Source: Ophioderma brevispina
Lineage: Eukaryota > Echinodermata > Ophiuroidea > Amphilepidida > Ophiodermatidae
DNA: 64,000 nt
NCBI GenBank assembly: GCA_023653785.1
Contig: JAMKCH010084885.1
Coordinates: forward strand, 46,022-110,021
Direction: 5' to 3'
Positions 36,186 to 49,275 of the stretch are shown in pieces. The notes beneath the pieces are model-generated. The model searched no databases. It was not told the origin of the DNA and saw only the letters and a program-made list of their open reading frames with translations. The translations under genes were made by a program, and so were the position numbers. The stretch's first letter is position 1, and each line of letters begins with the position of its first letter.

Positions 36186-37254
36186 TTTTATTTGGGGTAA
36201 CAGACGTATATGATTTGATAATTAATTATGAATTGACACGTGGTTTTCCCTAGCCCCCCGATGGAGACTACAAACCAACAGCATAGAAGGGCATCTCCCA
36301 TCGGACTATAAGTACTTTCGATCTTATATCATAAAGGAGAACCGTACTCAGATTAACTTATATTACAATATACGCTATAAAAATCATTATTGAACACATA
36401 TCGAGTGTTTTCATGGAAAAACGGATACTAACTAACATAAATCTAAGTTAAAAATTTTGTCTGGACAATGCGCTATTTGTTAATTCCGCTTAGGTATATG
36501 GGATATGTATTACGTGTTATGGGATACGGACGGCACCGTGCGTCATCACCTTCACATAGATGTCTTTCATTTTAATGTCATTTGCCTATGGTGTGTATGA
36601 CACAAACGTGCCGGCGGTACCCGCATAATAAGGTTTTCCGCAGTTCATCGTAAGAAAAACTAGTTTAGCGCCTGTCGGAAAGAAGAACTTCGCGTCCTTG
36701 GTGTGCTTCCTTGGTGTTGCTCTTTAAACTCCTTGATCCGCCGAGGGTGTTATGCTAAATAGCATCTTCAATGCGCCTTTTGTCCAATCAGTGCTCACCT
36801 TTCAGGCCTCAGCATCAAATGGAATCTTGCATGTCCTTGTCCGCTGTATGGGCTTCGCGTCTGTCGGTCACCACTATCAGCTTCAAAATGTAAAACATTT
36901 TGGCAACAAGTTTACACAAATTGATTTTGTTTTCATCTTTCCGGATTAAGGGCCCATATAAATTGAATATAGGTTTTATTTACGTGTTATTGGCCCAACA
37001 TTTGTTCCAAGAGGGGGTCCTTCTTCAGCTAATTAAAAGCATATATTTGTGATAGGCCCATGTCTAATCGTTAGGCCAAAAATAATTGTTGTACTTAGTC
37101 ATTTGAATATATAGAGGAACAATGTCTCTTGCTTGAAATATGGGTTGAAATCCTGTGTCTGTTGAAATCTGGATTTTGCCTTCGAAAGCATACTGACAAG
37201 GATTTTTAGCACCTTTGTTGTGCTTGTGGGGCGCGCACACTCGCAGCGTCCGGT

Positions 37255-37480
37255 GGGATGCGTCCGGTTGGATGCTGCTGAGATGATGCGACGTCTGGAT
37301 GGCCGGAATGTTGCAGGTTCTGATGGAGTCGTGGGTACGCAGGTATTTCACATACTCGCAGGAACATGGGCATGATCTTGTTTGGATGTCTGATGAATGA
37401 AGCCAACGTAAGGATGGCCGCGACTGTTCCAGGTTATGATGCGAGTCGCGGTTATTTCAACATACTTCGCCTATTAACTG
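37255..37480 (+). repeat. Two tandem ~115-bp units (unit 2)
   Basis: Counterpart of 25978-26205, with GATGGCCGGAATGTTGCAGG and GGATGGCCGCGACTGTTCCAGG in its two units. Confidence 0.55.
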
Positions 37481-39437
37481 ATTTATGTGTTGGATGTCAA
37501 TTGTTCTTTGGTTCCTCCATCTTACGAAATGCTTGGCTGGCTTAAATTAATCCTACGCAAAACTGATGCGTCAATGCCAGTTTGGTGTCCTCTCCATGAT
37601 TCGTATGGAGCTAACAGTTATATACAATAGCGCGAATTTTAAATAGCGCAATTGTATGGAGATTAGTGTTAATATTATTCGTTGTTATCCTTTAACAATA
37701 AGCATGCAATGATTAAGTACATTTAGGTCTTTTGCCACTCTTGTACTTAGGTGCCATTAAAGTGTGCCCACCTTGGATCTCCCCACTGAAAACACTTTCC
37801 TTGCGACATTTCCATGCCAAATTTGGCCCGCTTAATGACTACCCAATGACGCTTATTAATGAAAGAAGTTGCATTCGTTACAACTTACAATATAATATCT
37901 AGCCATTCTAAGATACCTTGATTTCTTGGGGCATAAGTTATGATGAGTATATGAGTAATTGATCGAGCAGGCGTGGCTCCAGTCCCGCGAGGCGTGAGTC
38001 GGGGTCTTTGGACATACTAGTACTTAAAAAAGTTGGAAACCATTTAATCACACAGTAGATATTATCATCATTCTTCGTGCTTGCGGAGCACGCGACTAAA
38101 TTTTCTCGAATTGGCTAGTAGTAAAGCCATAGTTGCATCTTGATGCAGGTCGTTTTCGATGTTCCCTAGCTGCAACTTCTGAATGTACATATTTAGCTGT
38201 ATTTGTCGCACTGCTGCCCTTGCCGTGGTTGAATGCATTAGAGCATACTCCTGCATGGTTCATTATCTCTGGCATCCCGAGGGTGTATGCCAAGTTGGCG
38301 CTATCTTACAGTGTTGGTGAGGCTGATCTGGATGCTTGACATACCATGGATTTGTACATACCACAAGATCAACACGTTTTAAATTTTCATGATCCTGGAA
38401 ACAGGGTGTGGCGCAAAGCTTTATCCTGACTCTTCACGTTGACCGACAGTATCCAGGAGGATCACACGTCTGTTATACCGGTGGTGTTGAAAAGATTGAT
38501 ACCCATTGATCGTAAGTGAAGGGGTCTGCTGCACTGTAATTTGGGGAGTAAAAAAAAAGGAGGGTTTTTGGGTAAAAAAAAGTGATTTACAAAGTTGAGA
38601 CAATTAATTTACTCTTTGGGAGTTAAAAATTTGAATCGGCCGTGATCAAGAGCCAACTTTACTCAACTTTTTAATCTTTGAACTCTTTTGACCTCGATCG
38701 ACTCTAAAATTTTGCCCCCCGGGGATTAAAATGAGTCACGAGTCATCGAGGTCTGCAAGTACATTTAAAAAATGGGGAACACCGTAGGTCCGAACGATTT
38801 GCTCACACTGGGGTTTAGAAAAGTTAGCAACGGTTTTTTAAGCGTATAAGAATGAATTCTTTTTATGTATGGGTCAAACCACTTGAAGTTGAAGCGTGAA
38901 GTTGAAGAATGTTCAGGTATGTCAAATTCAAGGATAAGAACATTCACCGCCTGAGGCGTAGTCCCAACAGTCCGGGCAACAGTCATCACACACACTGGTG
39001 TCAATGCAAGTGAGTGTACACGAAATTTTAAATTTTCATGAAGATTTTGCAATTCTTATACTCTGACGCTAAAAATTCCTTGCATGTGGTCTCCTTACAA
39101 TAGAACATGGATATAGCGGGGTGAGGATATTGTGAGTACTTATTGCAGGCTTTCATCATTTTAGAGAAAATGAGGGACAAATGTTTGTTCCATCACCACG
39201 CTCAATCAATGCATGGGAATTTCATTGACATCGAATTCAGTGTATACACAGATTAGAATCGTGTAGTGGGATATCTGGGATAGCCAGAGAAGAACGTTTT
39301 GATGGAGTAATGGCAGTAGTGTGTGTGGGGAACGAATTTAGTATTCTGCCACAGGCTACGAAATTCGGCAACGTTAACGGAATAACCGCATGTTAAAGGT
39401 GCGAATTAAGTGTGTGGTAGGATACTAAATTCATCCA

Positions 39438-40190
39438 CACAGAGGGCGTCGAGTGTGCAAGGCGAAGACGGCGAGTTTGGAAGTTTGTAACGCAATGACC
39501 GTGAGTTTGAGGTTTGTAACGCGATGACGGCGAGAGATTGCAAGATCGTAACACGATGACGGTGTTTTGGAGAGTTGCAAGTTCGTTAACGTCTGGACGG
39601 GGCGGAGTTTGAGTTTGCAAGTTGCACACACGAAGACGGCTGAGGATTTTGCAAGTTACTAACGCGATACGGAGAGTTGCAATTTTTCAATGCGAAGAGC
39701 GAGAGTTGCGCAAGCTTGTAATGCGATGACGCGAGAGTTTCAAGTTCGTAACAGCGAAGACGGCGTGAGTTTGCAGGTTCGTAATGTGATGACGGCGAGT
39801 TTGCAAGTTGCAACCACGAAGACGGCGAGAGTTTGCAAGTCGTAACGCGATGACGGCAAGTTTGCAACGCAAAGACGGCGAGAGATTGCAAGTGCGTAAC
39901 GTGATACGGAAAGATTGCAACGGTAAGATGGGGAGATTCGCAAGTTAGTAACGCGATGACGGCAAGAGTTGCAGTTCGTTAAATTTTGACGGGGAAAGTT
40001 TGCAACTTTGTAACGCGATGACTGAAAGTTTGCAACACGAACACAGCGGGAGAGTTGGCATGTTCGTAATGTGATGACGGCAGTTTTTTCACAAACTTGC
40101 AAAACTCACCGTCATCGTGTTACAAACTTGCAAACTTGCCGGCATAGCGTTGCAAATTTGCAAACTCGCCATCTTTGCATTGCAAACTGG
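39438..40190. repeat. 32-bp minisatellite whose strand polarity flips near its end
   Basis: About 20 diverged units, consensus GACGGCGAGAGTTTGCAAGT followed by TCGTAACGCGAT, run on the plus strand from 39438 to about 40083. From 40085 to 40190 the units (CAAACTTGC..CGTCATCG.GTTACAAACTTGC) are in reverse orientation, forming a potential hairpin with the preceding units. Several overlapping minus-strand frames of 77-120 codons with Cys/Asn/Leu/Arg-rich repeats are products of the repeat, not genes. Confidence 0.8.
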
Positions 40191-41730
40191 GCGTTTTATG
40201 TCCGCTCTATCGTGCTATACATGCATACATGTCATGTGCACACAGGACATTGGGAAAGAATTATTGGCCAACACCCTATGAATTAGGCAGCCTTATGACA
40301 TGTTGAAAGATGCGGCAGAATACGAATTTATCCGGACCGTTGTGAGTGAACATAAATGCTCGTCGGGATGCAATTCGTCGAGGTTAGGTCTGTTAGTAAA
40401 AGGAAACTCTACTCGTAAACGAAAGCGTGTCAACGAGAGCGGTCCTAAACGAAAAAACGTATCTCGTTTGCTCGTATATTTAGGGTTGCCAATGCAAATA
40501 TCTCAGGTGCGGAAAATCAATTTACATGGCATTTTCTCGAGAATCACTGCGAGGATCGATTCTGTGATGATATCAGTCAAATTTGCACCTTGATGACCAC
40601 AGCCATATAATTATACAGGCATCAGTACGGGGGTATGGGGTGTGGGGGGGGGGGGGGGTGGTGGAAAGCATCATACTGGAGGAGGGGGAAGTTAGTGTTC
40701 ATGCCAACAGGGGGTTCAGCAACTAAGCCTAGGCATAGGGGGAAAAAATCAAAAGTTCATTATAGATGAATTTCGAAGATAAACTGTAATGTTTTCAAAC
40801 GCAAAATCTAGTCTTGAAATTTACTAGAAGTTGTTTTCCAAAAAGCCTCAGAAATTCTACAAAAAAAGACACAGACAAACATCTTTACCATTTCAAACGG
40901 TTTGTTACACAATCCAAAAATTATGATTAATTTTTTATCAACATTTAATAGGGAACGGGTCACATTTCGGGTGCAGTCTGATATTGAATCTGACTACACA
41001 TATCCCCGATAGTTTGTTTAGTGGTGGGATTCCAAAAACTTTTTGGTTGAGTAAAACACTTTCCTGTAGCTCACTGTGTATTCATATATTGTCAATCAAT
41101 GTATACAGGTGGAAGACTGAGGTGCTCTCCAGATAAAGCTAATTTGATGTACTAGCACTAGCAGTGAAGTACGTTACCATGATTAGTGTGCTGAAGTATG
41201 CAGAAATCACAGGGCAACCTCACTGGAAGAGGGATGTAGGAGTGAAGAATTTGACAGGGGAATGGACCGAAAGTGTATGAAGGTATGTATGGTTCTTGTT
41301 ATTTTATGCCAACTTCATTTTTTTGCACATGTATGTAGGCATGGACTCATCCACTATTGCCTGCCAAAGACAGCAATTTGCCTGATTTCACCAGTTGTGC
41401 ATGAATTTGTACAGGCATACCCAAAGCAAGATGTTTTAAAACAAAAAATGCATGGGAAGCTCTGGGGCATACACAATAATAACAAACAATCCAAATGAAT
41501 TACAATTCGGCATGACTTTGCGACGTGATATACTACTGGTCGTAATAAATAGTTTTATTTTCCATATCATCTAAAACAGAATAAATTTCAGGTTATAAAA
41601 TTCAAGATTATGAAAAACAAATAATTACCCGTAGTTTCTTGTGATGTGAAATTTTAAAATTATTTAGCTGAGGTGAAGTGGGAACATGATGCCGTCGATT
41701 GGGTCACCCATCTTCAACTCTGTTGTCCAA

Positions 41731-42080
41731 CAGTGGTGGGTTGCCAGGGCGGTGGCCATGGGGGAATCCCCTCCCCAATTTTTTCGTTCTCCCCGAGTTT
41801 GTTCCCCCTCCCCCGATGGAAAGGGAAAAGGGCAGATATTGGCCAAAAATCGCGATTTTAGAGAAATAATCACCAAATATAGGCAAAGTCAACGATTCGG
41901 GCCACAAAAAATCACCACCATTTTGACAAAAATCACGATTTTTGTGGGCCAAATTGTGTAAAATCTTTCAAATTGTTGAACAAAATCAATAAATTAAAAA
42001 TTTAACTTTTTCCAAAAAAAACATTTAACTTTGTCCCTCGTTTTTCCTCACCAAGAAAAAATGCCTGGCGCCACCCACTG
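41731..42080. mobile_element. GTGGCGTAGCCAGG-type MITE, complete
   Basis: CAGTGGTGGGTTGCCAGGGC at the left matches the right end ATGCCTGGCGCCACCCACTG in reverse complement, with one or two changes. The 350-bp interior has C/G runs near the left (TCCCCTCCCC, CCCCCTCCCCC) and AT-rich sequence with inverted AAAATCGCGATTTT / AAAATCACGATTTTT phrases. No target duplication was seen. Confidence 0.65.
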
Positions 42081-43547
42081 GTCATGAAAACTGTCAATAT
42101 TATTAGATTGTATGGCCCAACCTGTTAAATGACTCTACTTCATGTCATTGGTACATAGTGTTGTAGCCATTGAGCATTTGTATACGTAAGGTTACAAACT
42201 TAACGAAAAAACAAAATTTTCTCAACATCCGGTACTATTTTTGTTTGTCATTTCAGGAAACTAATGCGTTTGAGCGAAACTGTATACGCATTTGGAAACT
42301 GACAACTGCTCCACTGTCTTCCGAGCCAGGACAGGGCTCGATTGTTTGGAAGGGGAGAAACTAGAAGCGCTTGTAGCACAAATCAACTGGCTGCAAGGCT
42401 TGAAATAACAGGGGCAAGGGGCAAAGTTACCCCTGTAAAAGGCAAAATGCCCATGGTTCTGAAACAAAAAACGTGAATTATGTATTAGAAGGGGACAATA
42501 AAATGTTAAAAACACCAAAATTGCTCCTGGATTGAAATCCCTTATTTCAAGCTGAACTGGACTCCAGTGTTTTTGCCAGCAAGAGGTTCTTTCCATTTCA
42601 CAAATGTGTGCACTGGTTTGAGATGTCCACTACAATTGGCAAATTCTGTGACAATTCTGTTGGAGCTGAATTAAGGTGGTGATCTGTTGTATTTTTTTGA
42701 GTCTGGTGCTGATCACAAACATTCGACGAGGATATACGTTAGCATGTGCAAATACAAGGTCGCCTTGCAGTATTTTAGCCCTGTCCGTACGCAGGGTCAT
42801 TGAAAAGCAATCAAGTTGCTCAGGACTATTGATCCTAATTGACTCTCAAACGTCAAGAGAATATTTATTTTACCTGCGAAGATTCTCTCGGCCGTCTTCC
42901 CGCAAAAACTCCCCATTGATTGCTTCTTATTTGACTTTCGCCCGCGTTCCCAGCAGAAGCTTGAAAAAAACCCATTGCTTTCTATTGCACTTGAGACAAT
43001 CCAGCACGTTAAACACAATTTACCGTCGCCATCTTGTATCCAAAATGTAACCACCTACCAGGAGTCCACAGGGTTTCATGATGTCGAACCTTACGTTGGG
43101 CCCTCCAAATTTAGCAGTGTTGTTCAGGTCAAAATTTGCACACCGGGAAGTAAGTAGAGGCATACATTCCGAGGTCATTGCTTGTGATGACTTTAGACCG
43201 GTTCCTGGCAGAAGACGTTGAAAATCAGTTGCTTTTCCGCAAGTTATAATCCTCTACGGGAAAATGTCCACAGTCATTGAAAACACAAATTACCGTACTC
43301 TAATTGGCTCTCGTAACATCAGGATACACCTAGGTGTTGCTTCTATTGACTCTCCCGGGCCGTTTTAGCTGATGTAGTTTTGTAGTTTGGGACACTATTT
43401 AGTACGGTAGTTAGAAAAGTGTATTTTAATAGTTTTGGAATAATTACCTTTTAAAATATACAAAAAAAACCTTTTGGTCATGCATTAACAGTGTTGCACA
43501 AACATATTGCTATTTCAAAAGTGCTCTGACAAACATAATAGTATCTT

Positions 43548-46500
43548 GGCTGGGTGGGTCCCCCGTGTCATGAGAAGTGCCCTAGTTCTCTTCACAAGCC
43601 TTGGACTAGACCATCAGACATAAAAAAAGCGAGGGTAGACTTTGCTAACCCGGCAACTTTTTTTCCGTCCGCTAGATTGGCGTTTTCAAAATGGCCGCCC
43701 AAATGCCATTTAAACACCATATAACAAATGTTTTAATAGCCACTATATGGGGTGAAATGGTCCAGATTTGTAGAGTTTTCCCTACATTTGTTAGTGTCAA
43801 ATGTATAGAGCGGTCACATTAACCACTTAAATTATTCCTTATTGAGGGCGCTTCAGAAATGGCCGCCAAATGCAATTTCAACCCTCATATGTGAATTTAC
43901 TGAGGCAAATATGGGGTGAAATTGCCCAGGTTTTCAGTGTTTTGCTATATTGTTGATGGCAAATGTAGCGAGCAGTCACGTTCACACACCCCACTAAAAG
44001 GTATCCTCATGAGGGCCGCTTTTCAAAATTGCCCCAAATGCTATTTAAACAAAAACAAACACACCTTAGAATGACGGTTTTAAAATAGCCATAAATAGAG
44101 GTAAATGGCTCAGCTTTTCAGTGTTTTCCTATATCGGTTGTGATGTCATATGTGTATAGTGTCACATTCACTATTTAAAAAAAAAATGTATTCGTAATGG
44201 AGGGGGGCCGCTTTTCAAAATTGGCTGCCAATCAATTTAGCCAACTCATAAATGGTTTTTACTAAACTAGCCCTAGCCAAACCATGGGTAATGGCAACGA
44301 GTTTTTCGAGTGTTTTGTATATTTGTGGATGTTCAAATGTATAGAGGGGATCACATCACCACTTAATGTATTCTTATGGGGACACTTTTGCGATTAAAAT
44401 AACACTATAACTATGTTTTAAACATCCAAAGGGGTGAAATGGCCAGTTTTTGAGTGTTTCCCTATTTGTTGATTTTTTTCTTTTTCCTCCCTTATTTGTT
44501 TGGTTCCTCTTTATTTAGTACTAACATAATTGCTTTTTTTGAAATGATCTTACACAGTTTTTATTATGATATTAATCGATTTTTCTTTTTCTTGTTCGGT
44601 TTAATGGGATTTGAATTGATTGGATTTATTCCAGTACAATGCTGTTATTGGTGATATTACAATGCACGTGCTGATAGGTTGTGCGCTTAGCAAAGCTGCC
44701 CCTCGTAAAGCGAAATGTTGTGACGATTTACGTATGGCAGCATAAATAATATTGGCAATTCGTGCTGTAAGATCTAATAGAGGAGAGAAAGATTTCCACA
44801 CGACATCCTGCGGACATGATGGCCACTGTCTTGAAAGCTAAAGACAAAAATTCTGCAGCACATGGGATTTCACAGACACAGCTTTGATTATTGGGAAGTC
44901 CTGCTCGCAGCCTTGCACGATAGGCTTGATATATATATAATCTTTGATTCTGACAATGACAAATTTGTGAAGGATTCTGAACGAACACGGTCAAGTCATT
45001 CTACCTGGATGAGTTGCTACTACTCTTCTTGCGGATAATTTTCGACACTTCCTATTCTATACACTTTGCTTTTACCTCAACAATAGGAAACTCTACAAAA
45101 CCCCAGACCATTGTCAACCGAATATTTAGCTTACTATTGTATGCCCAGAACCTGTCCATCTCAACAGGAAAGGGTGAATCCTGATTGAGTGTTGATAATT
45201 CATTTGGTAGCATGAGTTGACGGTGTGGCCACTGTCTTGAAAGCTAAAGACAAAAATTCTGGGCAGCACATTTGGGGGATTTTCATTCACAGACAGACAG
45301 CTTTGGATTATGTGTGGAAGTCTGCTCAGCTGCAGATAGGCTTGATATAGATATAATCTTTGATTCGGACATGACCAAATTTGTAAGGATTCTGAACGAA
45401 ACGTCAGTCATGCTACCGGGGATGAGTTGCTACTTCTAACTGCGTAATTCTGACACTCTCCTAATACACACTTTACTCAACAAATCGGAAACTCTAAAAC
45501 AAAACCAGACCATTTCAAACATATATTAGCTTTACTCATTGTAATGCCCCAACCCTGTCCATCTCAAACGGAAAGGGTGATCCTATTGATTGTTATGGAG
45601 AATTCATTTGGTAGCTGACTTGACTTTGTTTTCGTTCAGAGATCCCTCGCTGTAAGAATCAAAGATTTATATAAAGCCTGTTTTCAAGCTTGATGTAGAG
45701 ATATACTTCCAATACAATGACCACAAAGCTGTGCCTGATAATCCCCAAATGTGCTGCAGAAGTTTTGTCTTCAGCTTTCAGATATTGGCCACAAATTTCC
45801 ACCAATAATCTGTGTGAAATCTTCTCTCCAATCTTTCTCTCTCTCAATCTCTTTCGTCTCCCCTCCTACAGACGCTCACAAGAGAGATTGTCAATTATTG
45901 TTACGCTACCATCAGGAAAGCGTAACAACCCTATCAACAACCGCCTTTATATTGTAATATCAAATCACCAATAACATCAAGTACTGAATAATTCATCAAA
46001 TCCATTAAACTTAAACATAACTAGAAAATAATTTATTACACTAAAATTAACTGCAAGAAAACGAGAAAATGAAACCGCATTTTTGTTAGTCACTGCCTAA
46101 AGTAACTCAACAAATTATGGAGAAAAATCCACGATTAGGGAACACTGAAACACTGTGGGTCCCGTTCCCCCCCAGCCCCCCCCTTCGCCCCCCCAACGGC
46201 CCCCCTTGTGGTTTTTTCTATTCCCCACCTCCATTTTTCCTTTCTTCCGTTGGGCATTTGGCCGCCATTTTACGACGCCTCCTTCATTGGAATACCTTTA
46301 AAAGAAGTGGTTGAATGTGACCGGTCTTAATATACATTTGGACAATCCACAAATTATAGCAAAACACGAAAAACTGGGAAAACTGTGTCATTTCACCCCA
46401 TATTTTGCTGTAAAAATCATTATGAGGTACTATATTGCATTGGTCGGGCCAGCCATTTTGAAGCGCGCCCTCCCGTAACGAATACAATTAGTAGTGGAAT

Positions 46501-47093
46501 GTGACCGCTATATATATGACATCAACAAATATAAGAAAACACTGAAAATCTGAGCCGTTTTAACCCCTTTTTATGCTATTAAAACATTATTCAGGTGTTA
46601 AATCGCATTTGTGCGGCCATTTTTGAAAAGCGCCCTCAATGAAGGAATACATTTTAAGTGGCAATGTGACTGCTCTATACATTTGAACATCAACAGTATA
46701 AGCAAAACACTGAAAACATGGTTCATTTTCACCCATTTTCACATCAGTATGAGGTGTTAAATTGCATTTGGTGGCCATTTAGAACAGTGCCCTCAATAAG
46801 GAATAATTTAAGTGGTGAATGTGACCACCTATCATTTGGACTCAACAATGTAGGAAAACTCTACAAAACTGGACCATTTCACCATATAGTGCCTATTAAA
46901 CATCGATCGTTATATGGTGTTAAATGGTCCTTTATGGCGCATTTTTTAAAACGCCCTCTAGCGAAAAAAGTGCGGGTAGCAACAGTCTACCCTCACTTTT
47001 TTTGTATGTCTGATGGTCTAGTCTATGGCTGTGAAGAGTAACTTCGGGCACATCTCATGCACAAGGGGTTCCCACCCAGCCACGGACTATATT
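43548..47093. mobile_element. 3.5-kb foldback element with repeat-laddered arms
   Basis: GGCTGGGTGGG at 43549 is mirrored by CCCACCCAGCC at 47083. Inversion continues through GACTAGACCATCAGACATA (43602) / TATGTCTGATGGTCTAGTC (47005). Each arm then carries five units of about 165-190 bp, each with TTTCAAAATGGCCGCC or its complement (left near 43686, 43848, 44014, 44206, 44380; right near 46255, 46450, 46610, 46770, 46930). Inner sections also pair (44643-44830 with 45780-45975). The centre has a ~410-bp direct duplication (44820 and 45233). Long subdivided arms recall the Drosophila FB and sea-urchin TU foldback classes. No transposase. Confidence 0.85.
44817..45640 (+). repeat. ~410-bp direct duplication at the foldback centre
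   Basis: GGCCACTGTCTTGAAAGCTA and AAGACAAAAATTCTG occur at 44821 and 45233. Both are followed by TAGGCTTGATATA, AATCTTTGATTC, GGATTCTGAACGAA and GATGAGTTGCTACT in order. An inverted partial copy lies at 45715-45800. Confidence 0.75.
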
Positions 47094-47729
47094 GTAAATT
47101 TGTATATTTAAAAAGTGGCATTCATAGTCCACGGCTTTGCCCCCCCCCCCCACTTCACTAAAAAAGTTGAGTTTTTTTTATATCATCTGAACTTTCAACA
47201 TTAAATTTTAGTAATCCACGTGTACTTAATCTTAGGTGCAATTGGTCAGATCTGTAAAAAATTCGAAATTTTTTATTTTTCTGTCCTTAACCGAACAAAA
47301 TAACAGCATAGTGGTCTATTGGACTGAAAGAACTCAGCATTTCCTCTAAGATTAAACTGTCAAGTCGGGATCGTCCAAAAAGTGGTGATAATATGATTCG
47401 GGCTGAAAAATTTTAATAGTGATGGACACTCTGAGTTGACATCTCCTTTAAAGGTGCAATGTTGTAATTCCATCACCTCCTGTTTTTTTAATTGTTCGCT
47501 AGAATCGTTTTAGAAATGTCATTCACAACTTTTTAGTTGATCCTGACCTTGCGGTGTTGTGGTATGAGCAAATGCTTGTTTCCCACGGTCCCATAGGCCA
47601 CTGTGCGATAAGTTCTGTCCGTTTAAATACAAATTGCAAATTTCTTACAGTACGACCAATTTGCACGTAGATTAGGTACACATGGATTATTGATTTTGAT
47701 ATTCAGACAATAAAGAAATCTCACTTTTT

Positions 47730-48072
47730 TTAGGTAGTCGGGGAATGAGGCTGTGGATCACGAAATGCCCCAACAATGTATCTAGCTGAAAAATTGCAGC
47801 CTATTTTAGGCAAATCCAGCTTTTTTGAGGGCCAAGTTAGGTATGTGGCCCACGTCATTACTTCCCTAGCAATGCCAGGCAGTAGGGTTGGGGTATTATC
47901 AAATCTTGCAAATAACATGTTTTTAGTAACTTGTAAAGTTGTAATCTTACTGAACATACATCCATGGGCAAATTTTCAAGAGATTTTCAAAACGTTTGAG
48001 TACTTTACAGAAATTGACACTGTCATCATACATTGCTATCTACTGCATATAGCACTGCTGACATCAGCATAA
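47730..48072 (+). other. Possible but unproven LTR-retrotransposon RT scrap
   Basis: The plus-strand frame 47776-48072 includes KSSFFEGQVRYVAHVIT, loosely like the KCxFFxxxVxYLGHVVS block of Gypsy-type reverse transcriptases. No upstream YVDD block or downstream RNase H is visible and the key Cys is absent, so this is a weak suggestion only. Confidence 0.2.
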
Positions 48073-48897
48073 AATATCGGAATAACGCACATTTCCACTT
48101 GTGTGTTTTTTCTGTAAAGAATTGCTAAATTCATCAGGGTCCCAATTTCTCAAGCTATAGCTAGCCACATCAATTTAAAATTCATTTTTTAAAGAAAGAC
48201 ATTTGCGGAGGACATATTTTATCATCATGCGTAAATTCCGAGTTCGCCTGTTGAAACCATACCAAGTTTGTTTGACCTGTGCATTCAATGGGCTCACTCT
48301 TTGGAATATCACAGTTGGTGGCATGTTATTTGATAGAGGTTTAAACTTCTTGATAAATCTATAAGTCCTCTTTACAGGATATTTGCCAAATTGTCCCAAT
48401 TTGGTGATGTTTGCACGTAATCTGCTTTTAGTGTAAACGCCCTCCATAACATAAAATGTCCATTTTATGAAAATTAAAATTAAAACTCCATGCAACTACA
48501 AGATAATGTATTTGTTGACCGCAAAATAAAAACCATTCACAATTCAGACTAAACCAGATAAAAAACCTAAAAAAAACCAAAAAAGTCTATCAAGGTTAAA
48601 CTTGGCTGCCATCTTGGAATGTGCATTTCCCCCTGGCACTCTATAGATTTTGCACTTTCCATTCTTTTGGGTCTAGGATATGGTAGTTTTTGTGATGTCA
48701 AAAGCATTATACACTTGTGCTTTTGTCTATATGATTATACATTCTACAATGCATCCAAAAAAGGTTCAATAAATAAGTATTCCATCTGCAAATTGCTCTG
48801 TGTCTGTGCATGTACATTCATGTGGTATTTTTATTTCAACAGGAACTGCCTGCAAGTAAATTGTCAAAAGTGACCCTCCTGTATTAAACTTACTAAC

Positions 48898-49275
48898 ACG
48901 GGTTGAGTAAAATGTTTTTGCTCTGCGTTTGATTACAAGTATTACTCAATAGATGATTAAATTTTTACACAACAGATTAGTAAATTTTTACTCAACAGTA
49001 AATGATTAAATTTACCCTGCTTGTGAGTCAAAGGGAACAACCCTTCCTGGTTGATTAAACTTTTAATCACAGGGTTGATTAAACTTTTAATCAGCAGGTT
49101 GATTAAAATTTTAACTCCACTTTGTTGATTAAAATGTTACTCACGTTGATTAAATTTTACTCACGTGTGATTAAATTTTACTCAACTGTTAGGAAAATTT
49201 ACACTTTAGAGGAGTAAAAGCTTTAGTCTATCAGGTTGAGTAAAAAGTTTTAATCAGCTGGAAGTTGTTCCTTTT
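48898..49275. repeat. ~24-bp array of TTGATTAAA..TTTTACTCAA units
   Basis: About 15 units of the type GGTTGATTAAACTTTTAATC, each itself nearly palindromic. The section 49029-49274 is also mirrored as a whole: GGAACAACCCTTCC at its left and GGAAGTTGTTCC (49260-49271) at its right. Related TTTACTCAACTTTTTAATC occurs at 38657-38675. Confidence 0.7.

Noticed and set aside
39393..40102. Several long minus-strand frames rich in Cys, Asn, Leu and Arg
   Set aside because: They are translations of the 32-bp minisatellite in three frames.
46117..46314. Pro-rich 65-codon frame
   Set aside because: It reflects C-runs inside the right arm of the 3.5-kb foldback element.
47776..48072. Gypsy-type reverse transcriptase
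   Set aside because: Only one loosely matching block and no catalytic motif; kept as a low-confidence note only.
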